Part shown: positions 1-8,515 of the stretch, piece after piece | How positions within the stretch are numbered: the first letter of the stretch is position 1 | How the letters are laid out: every line of letters begins with the position of its first letter | Assembly (NCBI GenBank): GCA_018223415.1 | Contig: JAGTTQ010000001.1 | Span: 2,515,865-2,579,864 of the forward strand | Length of the DNA: 64,000 nt | Reading direction: 5' to 3' | Origin: Eubacteriaceae bacterium Marseille-Q4139 | GTDB lineage: Bacteria; Bacillota; Clostridia; Lachnospirales; Lachnospiraceae | The notes under the pieces: model-generated | What the model was told of the DNA's origin: nothing | Seen by the model: only the letters and a program-made list of their open reading frames with translations | The model's database searches: none | Translations under genes and position numbers: made by a program

Positions 1-2
1 TG

Positions 3-113
3 CTCTTAGCTGGCGGCTGCGGCAGCACCAACGGGCGGCCGCAGATTGAAAAAACCGGGCATCTGAAAGAGGCCTATGAGTTCGGCCTGCATATTTATGA
101 GGATGAAAAATAG
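3..113 (+). CDS. C-terminal fragment of an unidentified protein
   Basis: This is an open frame running in from the left edge and ending at TAG 111-113; the last 36 residues are visible. They begin LLAGGCGSTNGRP and end in a Glu/Asp/Lys tail after KEAYEFGLHIY. The pattern GR/GP-x-IE-x-TG-x-L-x-EAYE-x-G is reminiscent of the last helix of flavodoxin-fold NADPH-dependent FMN reductases, but that is only an impression from a short stretch. LLAGGC also resembles a lipobox, which would make a very small lipoprotein if the start lay just outside the window. A good intrinsic terminator follows 20 bases later, which supports this being a real 3' end. Confidence 0.5.
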   Translation, partial: LLAGGCGSTNGRPQIEKTGHLKEAYEFGLHIYEDEK

Positions 114-132
114 ACGATACGCAGGAAGACAG

Positions 133-157
133 GGCGGCAGTGAAAACTGCCGCCTTT
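133..157 (+). terminator. Intrinsic terminator after the partial gene
   Basis: A perfect 9-bp stem (GGCGGCAGT / ACTGCCGCC) with loop GAAA is followed by TTTGCT. It separates the truncated first gene from the TSUP exporter gene. Confidence 0.7.
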
Positions 158-285
158 GCTGCGTCCTGGGGATGCGGCGGCAAAGTTTCCAACTCCCTTA
201 TTGTCAACCGCAAAAAACTGTGCTATGATATCATGTGACTTTGTCTGCGATGAATGCAGGATTTTCATAGGAAAAAGGGGAAGGT

Positions 286-1032
286 ATGGAAAAATTTCTG
301 ATTGTATGCCCGCTGGTGTTTTTGGCAGGCTTTGTGGATTCCATTGCCGGAGGCGGCGGGCTTATCTCGTTTCCGGCCTATATGCTGGCAGGGGTGCCGG
401 TGCATGTGACGATGGGAACGACGAAATTGAGCTCGTTTCCCGGTTCCGTCGTGGCGGCGGCCAGGTTTGCAAAGCGGGGGCTGATCCGCTGGAAGTTGGC
501 CGTGCCGTGTGCGGCGGCGTCGATTTTAGGCGCCGCTTTGGGCGCCAATCTGGCCCTTCGCGTCAGTGAGCGGCTGATTCAGTCGCTCATGATTGTCGTG
601 CTGCCGGTTGTGGCCTTTTATGTCATGCGGAACAAAGAGATGGGGAGAAAGGAAGGCGAGTCGGAGCTTCCCTGGGGAAAAATGTTGGCAGCCGGTCTGT
701 TTGCCTCCCTTCTCATCGGCATGTACAACGGTTTTTACGGGCCTGGCACCGGGACGTTTTTAATCCTGGTGTTTACGGGAGTCGTAAAAATGGAACTGAA
801 GGAGGCGGCCGGCGTCTCGAAATTTATCAACCTGGCCGCGGATATTTCGGCTCTTGGCACCTTTTATGCCAACGGGAAGGTGGACTATATTCTGGGAATC
901 ACGGCGGCGCTTTTCTGCATGGCAGGCAGCTACATCGGCTCCGGCCTTGTGGTCGGCAACGGCCAGAAGATCGTGCGTCCTGTCGTCATGACCGTGCTGG
1001 TGCTTTTGTTTATCAAGATTTTGATGGGATAA
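286..1032 (+). CDS. TSUP (TauE/SafE) family membrane exporter
   Basis: This 248-residue protein is almost entirely hydrophobic, with about eight membrane segments. It has the internal twofold repeat of the TSUP family: the first half carries GFVDSIAGGGGLISFPAY (residues about 15-32) and the second half the matching GMYNGFYGPGTGTF (about 145-158). The family moves small sulfur-containing or organic anions such as sulfite or sulfoacetate across the cytoplasmic membrane; the substrate cannot be read from the sequence. The start is supported by an AGGGGAAGG ribosome site just upstream. prmA follows after 15 bases, so the two are probably cotranscribed, although no functional link is obvious. Confidence 0.88.
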   Translation: MEKFLIVCPLVFLAGFVDSIAGGGGLISFPAYMLAGVPVHVTMGTTKLSSFPGSVVAAARFAKRGLIRWKLAVPCAAASILGAALGANLALRVSERLIQSLMIVVLPVVAFYVMRNKEMGRKEGESELPWGKMLAAGLFASLLIGMYNGFYGPGTGTFLILVFTGVVKMELKEAAGVSKFINLAADISALGTFYANGKVDYILGITAALFCMAGSYIGSGLVVGNGQKIVRPVVMTVLVLLFIKILMG

Positions 1033-1047
1033 GAACGGAGAGATCAT

Positions 1048-2004
1048 ATGAAGTGGAAGAAATTTACGCTGGAGACGACGACGGAGGCCGTGGATTACTT
1101 AGGAAGCCTCTTTGGCGACATCGGGATTCAGGGGATGGAAATCGAGGACAACGTGCCGTTGACCGAAAAGGAGACGAAGGGCATGTTTATCGACATCCTG
1201 CCGGAGCTTCCGCCGGACGACGGGAGCGCCAGGGTCAGCTTTTATCTGGACGATGACGACAACGCCGAAGAAATCCTGGCGGCCGTCAGAGAGGGGCTTT
1301 CGGAGTTAAAAACCTACGTGGACATCGGCGCAGGAATCATCACGGCATCGGAGACCGAGGACAAGGACTGGATCAACAACTGGAAGCAGTATTTTAAGCC
1401 GTTTACGGTGGACGATATCCTGATTAAGCCCACCTGGGAGGAGATTCCCGAGGGACAGGAGGGAAAGCTTTTAATCCAGATCGACCCGGGCACGGCCTTT
1501 GGGACGGGAAAGCATGAGACGACACAGCTCTGCATCCGCCAGCTTAAAAAGTATGTAAAAGACGGCATGGATATCCTGGACGTGGGAACGGGAAGCGGGA
1601 TTTTAGGCATCACGGCCTTAAAGCTTGGCGCCGGCCATGTCTTCGGCACGGATCTTGACGAAAACGCCATCACGGCTGTCCATGAAAACCTGGCGGCCAA
1701 CGAAATCCCGAAGGAGAAGTTTGACGTTCTTAAGGGGAATATCATCGACGAAAAAGCCGTGCAGGATGCGTCCGGCTATGAATGCTATGATATCGCCGTG
1801 GCAAACATCCTGGCGGACGTCATCATTTTACTTCAGGCGGAAATCGCCGCCCATATTAAAAAAGGCGGGCTTTTCATCACTTCCGGCATCATCGACATGA
1901 AGGAACAGGCCGTCCTCGACGCCTTCGCAGGAAACAGCGCCTTTGAGATCGTGGAAGTGACGCGGATGGGCGAGTGGGTATCCGTGACAGCGAGGAAGAA
2001 ATAG
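1048..2004 (+). CDS. prmA: Ribosomal protein L11 methyltransferase
   Basis: PrmA trimethylates lysines and the N-terminus of ribosomal protein L11 using S-adenosylmethionine. The 318-residue length is typical. An N-terminal substrate-recognition domain is followed by a Rossmann methyltransferase fold with motif I ILDVGTGSGILGITALKLGA (about 173-192) and the diagnostic VANILADVI segment (about 250). The pair prmA-rsmE is conserved in Firmicutes. Its TAG overlaps the GTG start of rsmE by one base, pointing to translational coupling. Confidence 0.95.
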   Translation: MKWKKFTLETTTEAVDYLGSLFGDIGIQGMEIEDNVPLTEKETKGMFIDILPELPPDDGSARVSFYLDDDDNAEEILAAVREGLSELKTYVDIGAGIITASETEDKDWINNWKQYFKPFTVDDILIKPTWEEIPEGQEGKLLIQIDPGTAFGTGKHETTQLCIRQLKKYVKDGMDILDVGTGSGILGITALKLGAGHVFGTDLDENAITAVHENLAANEIPKEKFDVLKGNIIDEKAVQDASGYECYDIAVANILADVIILLQAEIAAHIKKGGLFITSGIIDMKEQAVLDAFAGNSAFEIVEVTRMGEWVSVTARKK

Positions 2005-2744
2005 TGTATCATTTTTTTGCGGAAACCGAAAACATCGGGGCAGACGTGACGGTCATTGCAGGCCCTGACGTGAACCATATAAAAAACGTGCTGCGGATGA
2101 AGCCCGGCGAGCGGCTTACGATAAGCGACGGAAAGGGGCTTCAAAAGCTCTGTGAGATTGCCGGATATGAGGAGAAAAAGGTGATTCTTAAAAACCTTCC
2201 GGAGCCGGTGGAAGACACGGAGCTTCCGGCCAGAATCTATCTGTTCCAGGGGCTTCCAAAGAGCGACAAGATGGAGCTCATCATCCAGAAGGCCGTGGAG
2301 TTAGGCGTCCATGCCGTCGTGCCGGTGGATACCATGCGTACCGTCGTGCGCCTCGACGCCAAAAAGGAAGAGGCAAAGAGAAAGCGGTGGAGCAGTATCT
2401 CGGAAAGCGCCGCCAAACAGTCAGGGCGGATGTACATCCCTGAAATTCTGCCTGTCATGAGCTTTAAAGACGCGCTCCGGTTTGCGGACGGCTTTGATTT
2501 AAAGGTCATCCCCTACGAGGCAGAGGGCGGCAGCATGGAAAAGACGCGGACGCTTTTTAAAAGTCTGGAGCCCGGCGGGCGCGCAGCCGTGTTCATCGGC
2601 CCGGCGGGCGGCTTTGACGAGGCGGAAATCGCCATGGCAGGCGAGGACGGCGTGACGCCTGTGACACTTGGGAAACGGATTTTGAGGACAGAGACGGCCG
2701 GGCTTTTCGTGCTTTCGGCTTTGGGGCTTCTTCTGGAGGAATAA
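2004..2744 (+). CDS. rsmE: 16S rRNA m3U1498 methyltransferase
   Basis: RsmE is a SPOUT-fold methyltransferase that methylates N3 of U1498 in 16S rRNA. Family signatures are present: KMELIIQKAVELGV, then GPAGGFDEAE and LGKRILRTETA, which form the trefoil-knot SAM site near the C-terminus. I place the start at GTG 2004 (MYHFFAETENIG...), because RsmE proteins begin with a Y/R-x-F-F pattern and an AGGAAG site lies 5-10 bases upstream; the frame is open further upstream inside prmA. The 246 residues match the family. The cysteine desulfurase gene begins immediately after its stop codon. Confidence 0.94.
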   Translation: MYHFFAETENIGADVTVIAGPDVNHIKNVLRMKPGERLTISDGKGLQKLCEIAGYEEKKVILKNLPEPVEDTELPARIYLFQGLPKSDKMELIIQKAVELGVHAVVPVDTMRTVVRLDAKKEEAKRKRWSSISESAAKQSGRMYIPEILPVMSFKDALRFADGFDLKVIPYEAEGGSMEKTRTLFKSLEPGGRAAVFIGPAGGFDEAEIAMAGEDGVTPVTLGKRILRTETAGLFVLSALGLLLEE

Positions 2745-3914
2745 ATGGAACGAGAGAGAAGAGAAGTATATTTTGACAATTCCGCCACGACGCAGGTGTT
2801 TGACTGCGTAAGGGACGTGATGGTAAAGACGCTGACCGAGGACTACGGGAATACGGCCGCGCGCCACATCAAAGGCGTGGAGGCGGAGCATTATATTAAA
2901 GAAGCGAGAGAAGAGATCGCAAAGTCCCTGCGTGTGAAGGAAAAGGAGATTGTTTTCACCTCCGGCGGCACCGAGTCCAACAACATGGCCTTAATCGGGA
3001 CGGCCCTTGCCAGCAGGCGTGCCGGAAACCACCTGATTACCACCTGCATCGAGCATGCGTCCATCTATAACACCATGAGCTTTCTCGAGGAACAGGGCTT
3101 TCGCGTGACGTACCTTCCTGTGGATCATAACGGGATTGTCTCTCCGGACGCCCTGCGGGAGGCCATCTGTGACGATACGATCCTCGTCTCCGTCATGTAT
3201 GTGAACAACGAGATGGGGGCCGTGGAACCCATCGAGGAAATCGGGAAAATCATAAAAGAAAAGAAGCCGGGCGCGTATTTCCATGTGGACGCCATCCAGG
3301 CCTACGGAAAATATGTGATCCGCCCGAAGCGCCAGGGCATCGACCTGCTCTCCGTCAGCGGCCACAAGATCCACGGCCCCAAGGGCGTCGGCTTCCTGTA
3401 CATGGATGAGCGCGTGAAAATAAAGCCGTTAATCTACGGCGGCGGCCAGCAGAAAGGCCTGCGCTCCGGGACGGAAAACGTGCCGGGCTGCGCCGGACTG
3501 GGGGCTGCGGTAAAGGAGATTTACCGGGAACATGAGGCGAAGGTGGAAAAGCTTTACGCCTTAAAGGACAGGCTGGTGTCCGGCCTCTCTAAGATGGAGG
3601 GCGTGACGGTTCTGGGGCTTACGGGGCGTGACAGCGCGCCGCAGATTGTGAGCGCGGCCTTTGAAGGCGTGCGCGCCGAGGTGCTTTTGCATGCGCTGGA
3701 AGACCGGGGTGTTTATGTGTCCTCCGGCTCGGCATGCTCGTCTACGCATCCGGGCGTTTCGGGGACGCTTCGCGGCATCGGCTTAAAGGCAGAGCTTCTC
3801 GATTCCGTCCTCCGGTTCTCTTTCGGGCTTTTCAACACGGAGGACGAGGTGGACTACTGCCTCGCCCAGTTACAGGAGCTTTTGCCCGTTCTTCGGAAAT
3901 ACCGGCGGGCATAG
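2745..3914 (+). CDS. Cysteine desulfurase (NifS/IscS-like), sulfur donor for ThiI
   Basis: This 389-residue PLP enzyme takes sulfur from cysteine as a persulfide. It shows DNSATTQ at the N-terminus, the PLP lysine in SGHKIHGPKG (about 206-215) and the active-site cysteine loop SSGSACSSTHPG (about 326-337). It starts directly at the rsmE stop and is followed after 25 bases by thiI. In Bacillus a dedicated desulfurase (NifZ) next to a short ThiI supplies sulfur for 4-thiouridine in tRNA, and the same arrangement here suggests that role. A general Fe-S function cannot be excluded, since no iscU-like gene is adjacent. Confidence 0.92.
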   Translation: MERERREVYFDNSATTQVFDCVRDVMVKTLTEDYGNTAARHIKGVEAEHYIKEAREEIAKSLRVKEKEIVFTSGGTESNNMALIGTALASRRAGNHLITTCIEHASIYNTMSFLEEQGFRVTYLPVDHNGIVSPDALREAICDDTILVSVMYVNNEMGAVEPIEEIGKIIKEKKPGAYFHVDAIQAYGKYVIRPKRQGIDLLSVSGHKIHGPKGVGFLYMDERVKIKPLIYGGGQQKGLRSGTENVPGCAGLGAAVKEIYREHEAKVEKLYALKDRLVSGLSKMEGVTVLGLTGRDSAPQIVSAAFEGVRAEVLLHALEDRGVYVSSGSACSSTHPGVSGTLRGIGLKAELLDSVLRFSFGLFNTEDEVDYCLAQLQELLPVLRKYRRA

Positions 3915-3939
3915 TGCGGGAAGATAGGAGTTTAGAACG

Positions 3940-5124
3940 ATGAAATACAAGTCATTTTTAATCAAATACGCGGAAATCGGCGTCAAGGGAAAGAACAGGT
4001 ACCTGTTTGAGGACGCCCTGGTGAAACAGATCTACCACCGCTTAAAACGGCTGGACGGAGACTTTTCCGTCACAAAGGAGGCCGGCCGCATCTACGCCGA
4101 GGCCAGGGCCGACTTCGATTTTGACGAGGTGGTGGACACCTTAAAGAAAATTTTCGGCATTGTCGGCATCTGCCCCATGGTGCAGGTGGAGGACAACGGC
4201 TACGAGGACTTAAAGGCGCAGGTGGTAAAATACATTGGCGAGGCCTACGGCGATAAAGCCTTTACCTTCAAGGTGGTGGCAAAGCGCGGGAACAAACAGT
4301 ACCCCGTAGTTTCCGACCAGATCAACCGCGACCTGGGCGAGGTGATTTTAAACGCCTACCCCAACACGAAAGTCGACGTCCACAACCCGGATGTGCTTCT
4401 TCGGGTGGAAGTGCGCCATAAGATCAACATTTTTTCCGAGACCATCCCGGGCCCCGGCGGCATGCCCATCGGGACGGCGGGAAAAGCCATGCTGCTCCTT
4501 TCCGGCGGCATCGACAGCCCTGTTGCCGGCTGGATGGTGGCAAAGCGCGGCGTCACCATGGAAGCCACCTACTTCCACGCGCCGCCTTATACCAGCGAGC
4601 GCGCCAAGGAAAAGGTGGTGGATCTTGCGAAGCTGGTGGCAAAATACACCGGCCCCATCCGCTTAAATGTGGTGAATTTCACCGACATTCAGCTTTACAT
4701 CTATGAGGAATGCCCCCACGATGAGCTGACGATCATCATGCGCCGCTACATGATGCGGATTGCTGAGGCGATTGCCAAGGAGTCCGGCTGCCTTGCCCTG
4801 GTGACGGGCGAGAGCATCGGCCAGGTGGCCTCCCAGACCATGCAGTCGCTTGCAGTCACAAACGAGGTCTGCACGATGCCGGTCATGCGGCCGCTCATCG
4901 CCTTTGACAAGCAGGATATTGTGGATATTTCCTTAAAAATCGATACCTATGAGACGTCCGTCCTGCCCTACGAGGACTGCTGTACGATTTTCGTCGCCAA
5001 GCACCCGGTGACGAAGCCGAACCTTTCGAGAATCCGGATGTCTGAGACGAAGCTTGCGGAAAAGATTGACGAGCTGATGAAGACGGCCATTGAGACCAGG
5101 GAAGTGATTGTCTGCAACCCGTAA
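3940..5124 (+). CDS. thiI: tRNA 4-thiouridine synthase
   Basis: ThiI adenylates U8 of tRNA and transfers sulfur to it; in some bacteria it also serves thiamine thiazole synthesis. The 394 residues contain the ferredoxin-like/THUMP region (about 60-165) and the PP-loop SGGIDSPVAGW (about 188). The Cys pair PYEDCCTIF (about 343-351) includes the position that forms a disulfide during catalysis. The C-terminal rhodanese domain of the enterobacterial enzyme is absent, as usual in Firmicutes, so sulfur must come from a partner, most likely the adjacent desulfurase. The RBS AGATAGGAG precedes the ATG. Confidence 0.95.
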   Translation: MKYKSFLIKYAEIGVKGKNRYLFEDALVKQIYHRLKRLDGDFSVTKEAGRIYAEARADFDFDEVVDTLKKIFGIVGICPMVQVEDNGYEDLKAQVVKYIGEAYGDKAFTFKVVAKRGNKQYPVVSDQINRDLGEVILNAYPNTKVDVHNPDVLLRVEVRHKINIFSETIPGPGGMPIGTAGKAMLLLSGGIDSPVAGWMVAKRGVTMEATYFHAPPYTSERAKEKVVDLAKLVAKYTGPIRLNVVNFTDIQLYIYEECPHDELTIIMRRYMMRIAEAIAKESGCLALVTGESIGQVASQTMQSLAVTNEVCTMPVMRPLIAFDKQDIVDISLKIDTYETSVLPYEDCCTIFVAKHPVTKPNLSRIRMSETKLAEKIDELMKTAIETREVIVCNP

Positions 5125-5140
5125 GAGGGCCGCAGATATG

Positions 5141-5168
5141 AAAACAGCCGGGAAAAAATCCCGGCTGT
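5141..5168. terminator. Bidirectional hairpin between thiI and the HPr-like gene
   Basis: A perfect 10-bp stem (ACAGCCGGGA / TCCCGGCTGT) has an A5 loop and four A residues on its left flank. Read on the - strand this gives a stem followed by a U-run, so it best serves the leftward HPr-like gene; it may also stop the thiI transcript. Confidence 0.7.
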
Positions 5169-5182
5169 GTACGTCAAAAAGA

Positions 5183-5416
5183 TCAGTCAACGATATAGGG
5201 TGCCAGCACCGTGAGGATGTCCTCGGCGTCGCCCTCGGCATGGATGTTTAAGTCGATGGGCTTGGAGAGATCCAGGCTGAAGATACCCATGATGGATTTC
5301 GCGTCGATCACGTATCTTCCGGAAACCAGGTCGAAGTCTGTGTCAAATTTCGTCAGGTCGTTTACAAAGGATTTCACTTTATCAATGGAGTTTAAAGAGA
5401 TTTTAACGGTTTTCAT
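5183..5416 (-). CDS. HPr-family protein lacking the phosphorylatable histidine
   Basis: This 77-residue protein has the compact HPr fold: an N-terminal beta strand (MKTVKISLN), then KSFVNDLTKF, then the conserved DAKSIMGIFSLDLSKPIDL segment that contains the Ser46-equivalent (KSIMG), and a C-terminal helix. The loop that holds the catalytic His15 in PTS HPr has no histidine here, so PEP-dependent phosphotransfer is not expected. A regulatory role like that of Crh (seryl-phosphorylated corepressor of CcpA) is possible but is inference. I chose the second internal ATG because GGGAGG lies 10 bases upstream. It is a single convergent gene between thiI and mtaB. Confidence 0.85.
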   Translation of the reverse strand: MKTVKISLNSIDKVKSFVNDLTKFDTDFDLVSGRYVIDAKSIMGIFSLDLSKPIDLNIHAEGDAEDILTVLAPYIVD

Positions 5417-5542
5417 GAAACGCATTCCTCCCAATACTTTTTTAAAATCTGCTTTAATACTAAAGGGATGCGGGGGAAAAGTCAATAGTCAGACTGCATG
5501 AAAATCCGAAAATTATTCAGTTTTTTAGTCAGGAGAGGGAAA

Positions 5543-6883
5543 ATGAGGAGAGCAGCACTTCATAATCTGGGCTGTAAGGTAAATTCATACGAGACGGAGG
5601 CCATGGCGCAGCTTTTGGAGGAGGCCGGCTACGAGATCGTGGACTTTGAGGAGAAGGCAGATGTCTACATCATCAACACCTGCTCCGTTACAAATGTGGC
5701 CGATAAAAAGTCCCGCCAGATGCTGCACCGGGCGAAAAAGAAGAACCCGGAGGCCGTCGTGGTGGCGGCCGGCTGTTATGTGCAGGCGGCGGGAGAACAG
5801 TTAAAGGAAGATACGGCCGTCGATCTGGTGATCGGAAACAACAAGAAGGCGGAGCTGGTGCCGCTTCTCGAGGCGTATTTTTCCGGAAAGGGCAGCGGGG
5901 AGTCCGTCGTCGATATTTCCGCCGTCCATGAGTATGAGCCGCTGCATGTGAGTAAAATCGAGGATCACACCCGCGCATTTATCAAGGTTCAGGACGGCTG
6001 CAACCAGTTTTGCAGCTACTGCATCATCCCTTATACGAGGGGCCGTGTAAGGAGCCGCCTTCCGGAGGACGTGGAGGCGGAGGTTTACGGGCTTTCGGCG
6101 GCCGGCTATAAAGAGATTGTCCTCACCGGCATCCACCTTTCTTCCTACGGCGTGGACTTCACGGAAAAAAAAGAAGACCTTTTAAGCCTGATTACGCGCC
6201 TTCATGCCATCGAAGGCATCGAGCGGATCCGTCTGGGTTCTCTGGAGCCGCGGATTATCACGGAGGAGTTTGTAAAGGCGATTTCCAGGCTTCCGAAGCT
6301 CTGCCCCCATTTTCATTTATCCCTTCAGAGCGGCTGCGACTCCGTTCTTTCGCGGATGAACCGCCATTATACGTGTGAGGAATATTTCTCCCGCTGCGAG
6401 CTTCTGCGGAACTATTTTGCCAACCCGGCCATCACCACCGACGTGATCGTCGGCTTCCCGGGAGAGACGGAGGCGGAGTTTGAGGAGACAAGAAAGTTCC
6501 TTGAAAAAGTGAATTTCTATGAGATGCATGTGTTCAAGTATTCCAGGCGGGCCGGGACGCGGGCCGACAAAATGCCGGATCAGGTGCCGGAACAGGTGAA
6601 GACGGAGCGGAGCGCCGTCCTCTTATCTTTGGAGAGGGAGATGTCCAGGCGGTACCGGGAGAGCTTTCTCGGGAAAGAGACGGAAATCCTTTTGGAGGAG
6701 CCGGTTAAAATCGGCGGAACCTGGTACATGCTCGGCCACACGAAGGAGTATGTGAAGGCGGCGCTTCCGATCCTGGACGAAGAAAGCGGAAGGCTGTCGA
6801 AAAACCGGCTTGTGTCCGGAATACTGAAAAATTTTCTGACAGATGAACTCATTTGTCTTGCAGAAAATCCGAAATTGGGGTAG
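5543..6883 (+). CDS. mtaB: tRNA t6A37 methylthiotransferase
   Basis: MtaB converts N6-threonylcarbamoyladenosine at tRNA position 37 to its 2-methylthio form, a radical SAM reaction with two 4Fe-4S clusters. The N-terminal cluster domain starts NLGCKVNSYETEAM and continues with NTCSVT and AGCYVQ; the radical SAM motif is CNQFCSYCIIPYTRG (about 158-172). The C-terminal part is the TRAM-like substrate-binding domain. NLGCKVN at the N-terminus places it with MtaB rather than MiaB. The start at 5543 has AGGAGAGGG just upstream; an upstream in-frame ATG has no ribosome site. The length of 446 is typical. Confidence 0.93.
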   Translation: MRRAALHNLGCKVNSYETEAMAQLLEEAGYEIVDFEEKADVYIINTCSVTNVADKKSRQMLHRAKKKNPEAVVVAAGCYVQAAGEQLKEDTAVDLVIGNNKKAELVPLLEAYFSGKGSGESVVDISAVHEYEPLHVSKIEDHTRAFIKVQDGCNQFCSYCIIPYTRGRVRSRLPEDVEAEVYGLSAAGYKEIVLTGIHLSSYGVDFTEKKEDLLSLITRLHAIEGIERIRLGSLEPRIITEEFVKAISRLPKLCPHFHLSLQSGCDSVLSRMNRHYTCEEYFSRCELLRNYFANPAITTDVIVGFPGETEAEFEETRKFLEKVNFYEMHVFKYSRRAGTRADKMPDQVPEQVKTERSAVLLSLEREMSRRYRESFLGKETEILLEEPVKIGGTWYMLGHTKEYVKAALPILDEESGRLSKNRLVSGILKNFLTDELICLAENPKLG

Positions 6884-6920
6884 AATAGTCTATAAGCAAC
6901 TAAAGGACGTGGGGACATTT

Positions 6921-7184
6921 ATGGGTGATATCAGGAATACACAGTATTTTAAGGCAGTACAGGAAGACAAAAAAATGGAAGTAAGCCAGGTTCTCCAGAG
7001 TGTGTATGAGGCACTGACCGAGAAAGGGTATAACCCGATTAACCAGATCGTCGGCTATATCATGTCCGGAGACCCGACGTATATCACAAGCCATAAGAGC
7101 GCCAGAAGCCTGATTATGAAGGTGGAACGTGACGAAATTCTGGAAGAGCTGATGGAAAACTACATCGAGACCAGACTGAAATAA
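6921..7184 (+). CDS. ireB: IreB family regulatory phosphoprotein (UPF0297)
   Basis: IreB is a small cytoplasmic phosphoprotein; in Enterococcus it is a substrate of the PASTA kinase IreK and affects cephalosporin resistance. The 87 residues match the family closely, including the N-terminal RNTQYF with the phosphorylatable Thr, KGYNPINQIVGYIMSGDPTYITSHKSAR and the C-terminal ELMENYI. I use ATG 6921, preceded by GTGGGGAC; a longer frame overlaps the mtaB end and has no family similarity. ireB-ruvX-DUF1292 is a conserved Firmicutes gene order (yrzL-yrrK-yrzB in Bacillus). Confidence 0.95.
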   Translation: MGDIRNTQYFKAVQEDKKMEVSQVLQSVYEALTEKGYNPINQIVGYIMSGDPTYITSHKSARSLIMKVERDEILEELMENYIETRLK

Positions 7185-7280
7185 CAGAGGAACCGGAAAG
7201 AGAAAACGGCAGGAAACAGTTGGAAAAAGGCCAGCTTCTTTTGGTGTGGGTAAATTTCTGAGGACGGAGAGACAGATTTT

Positions 7281-7736
7281 ATGAGGATACTTGGGCTGGA
7301 CTTCGGCTCCAAAACCGTGGGGGTCGCAGTCAGCGACGCTCTTGGCCTGACGGCTCAGGGTGTGGAGACCATCGAGCGGAAAGAGGAAAACAAGCTGCGG
7401 AAGACATGCGCGAGGATTGAAGAGCTGGTGAAGGAATACGGCGCAGAGTCCATTGTACTGGGACTTCCGAAGAATATGAACGGCACAGAAGGGGAGCGGG
7501 CCGAAAAGTCGCGGGAATTCGGGGAAACCCTGAAGCGGCGGACCGGGCTTCCCGTCATTTTATGGGACGAGCGCCTCACGACAGTTGCGGCAGAGCAGGT
7601 TTTAATGGAAAACGGCGTGCGGAGAGAGAACCGGAAGGCCGTCATCGACAAGGTGGCTGCCTGCCTGATTTTGCAGGGATATCTGGACAGCCTTCGCGCC
7701 GGGATAGCCGCATGCGGCGAAGAACAGGAGAATTAG
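7281..7736 (+). CDS. ruvX: YqgF/RuvX RNase H-fold nuclease (pre-16S rRNA processing)
   Basis: This 151-residue YqgF-family nuclease has the RNase H-like acidic motifs: LGLDFGSKTVGVAVSD at the N-terminus, LGLPKNMNGTEGERAE in the middle and the WDERLTTVAAE block near 95-105. The E. coli homologue trims pre-16S rRNA, and the family was also proposed to resolve Holliday junctions. RBS ACGGAGAGA precedes the ATG. It sits between ireB and a DUF1292 gene, which starts one base after its stop. Confidence 0.95.
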   Translation: MRILGLDFGSKTVGVAVSDALGLTAQGVETIERKEENKLRKTCARIEELVKEYGAESIVLGLPKNMNGTEGERAEKSREFGETLKRRTGLPVILWDERLTTVAAEQVLMENGVRRENRKAVIDKVAACLILQGYLDSLRAGIAACGEEQEN

Positions 7737-7737
7737 A

Positions 7738-8010
7738 ATGGAAGATGAGAGAAAAATTACGCTGGTTGATGAAGATCAGACCATCGAATTTTTTGTAGTG
7801 GAAGAAACGAAGCTTGGCGGCGTGAGCTACCTTCTGGTGACAGACGCAGCCGGCGATGAGGAAGACGGCGACTGCTATCTTTTAAAGGACATGTCCGGAA
7901 AGGACGAGGAGGAGGCCGTCTATGAATTCGTCGAGGACGAAGAGGAACTGGACAGCCTGATGAAAATTTTTGCAGAGCTTCTGGATGATGTGGAGCTCGA
8001 GAGAGAGTAG
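7738..8010 (+). CDS. DUF1292 acidic protein
   Basis: This is a 90-residue, very acidic protein (runs of Glu/Asp such as DEEDGDCYLLKD and EDEEELD). Its pattern matches DUF1292 (YrzB), whose function is unknown: an N-terminal ITLVDEDQTIEFFVVEETKLGGVSYLLV beta region is followed by the acidic tail. It is almost joined to ruvX and lies 12 bases before the Fur-family gene, so it is part of the same operon. Confidence 0.9.
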   Translation: MEDERKITLVDEDQTIEFFVVEETKLGGVSYLLVTDAAGDEEDGDCYLLKDMSGKDEEEAVYEFVEDEEELDSLMKIFAELLDDVELERE

Positions 8011-8022
8011 GGAAGCCGGGGG

Positions 8023-8514
8023 ATGCGGATGAACGAGGAAAAGGTAAAGGAGCTTTTGAGAAAAAAGGGACTCAGGGTTACATCCCAGAGGCTTCTGGTT
8101 TTGGAGATCATGGTTTCCCATCCCGGCGAACACCTGACAGCAGAAGAGATTCATGATCTGGCAAAAGAAACATGCCCGGAGATCGGGCTTGCTACCATAT
8201 ACAGAACCGTTCAGGTTCTCTGTGACCTGCAAATCGTAAGCAAGGTGACCTTTGACGACGGATATGCCCGCTATGAGCTGAGCGGAGAGGTAAGTGGCTC
8301 CGGGCACCGCCATCATCACGCCATCTGTACCGGCTGCGGAAAGGTCTATTCCCTGGAATCCGACCTTCTTGACAGCCTGGAAAAAGAGGTGTTTGAAAAG
8401 CTTGGCTTTTCTGTGACTGACCATGAGGTGAAGCTTTACGGCCTTTGCAGGGAATGCAGGGAAACGAACGGGGATGGTGAAAACAAGGAACGGAAAACAG
8501 ACGGAGGTTTTTAG
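8023..8514 (+). CDS. Fur-family metal/peroxide-responsive repressor
   Basis: The 163-residue protein has the Fur architecture. A winged-helix domain (LLRKKGLRVTSQRLLVLEIM ... AEEIHDLAKE ... GLATIYRTVQVL) is followed by a dimerisation/metal domain with the histidine cluster HRHHHAICTGCGKVY and the second Cys pair CRECRE, which form the structural zinc site. Whether it senses iron, zinc or peroxide (PerR) cannot be settled from sequence alone. A second ATG six bases downstream is an equally good start. Its position inside the DUF1292-RNase J run differs from the Bacillus order and may mean that it regulates loci elsewhere. Confidence 0.88.
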   Translation: MRMNEEKVKELLRKKGLRVTSQRLLVLEIMVSHPGEHLTAEEIHDLAKETCPEIGLATIYRTVQVLCDLQIVSKVTFDDGYARYELSGEVSGSGHRHHHAICTGCGKVYSLESDLLDSLEKEVFEKLGFSVTDHEVKLYGLCRECRETNGDGENKERKTDGGF

Positions 8515-8515
8515 A

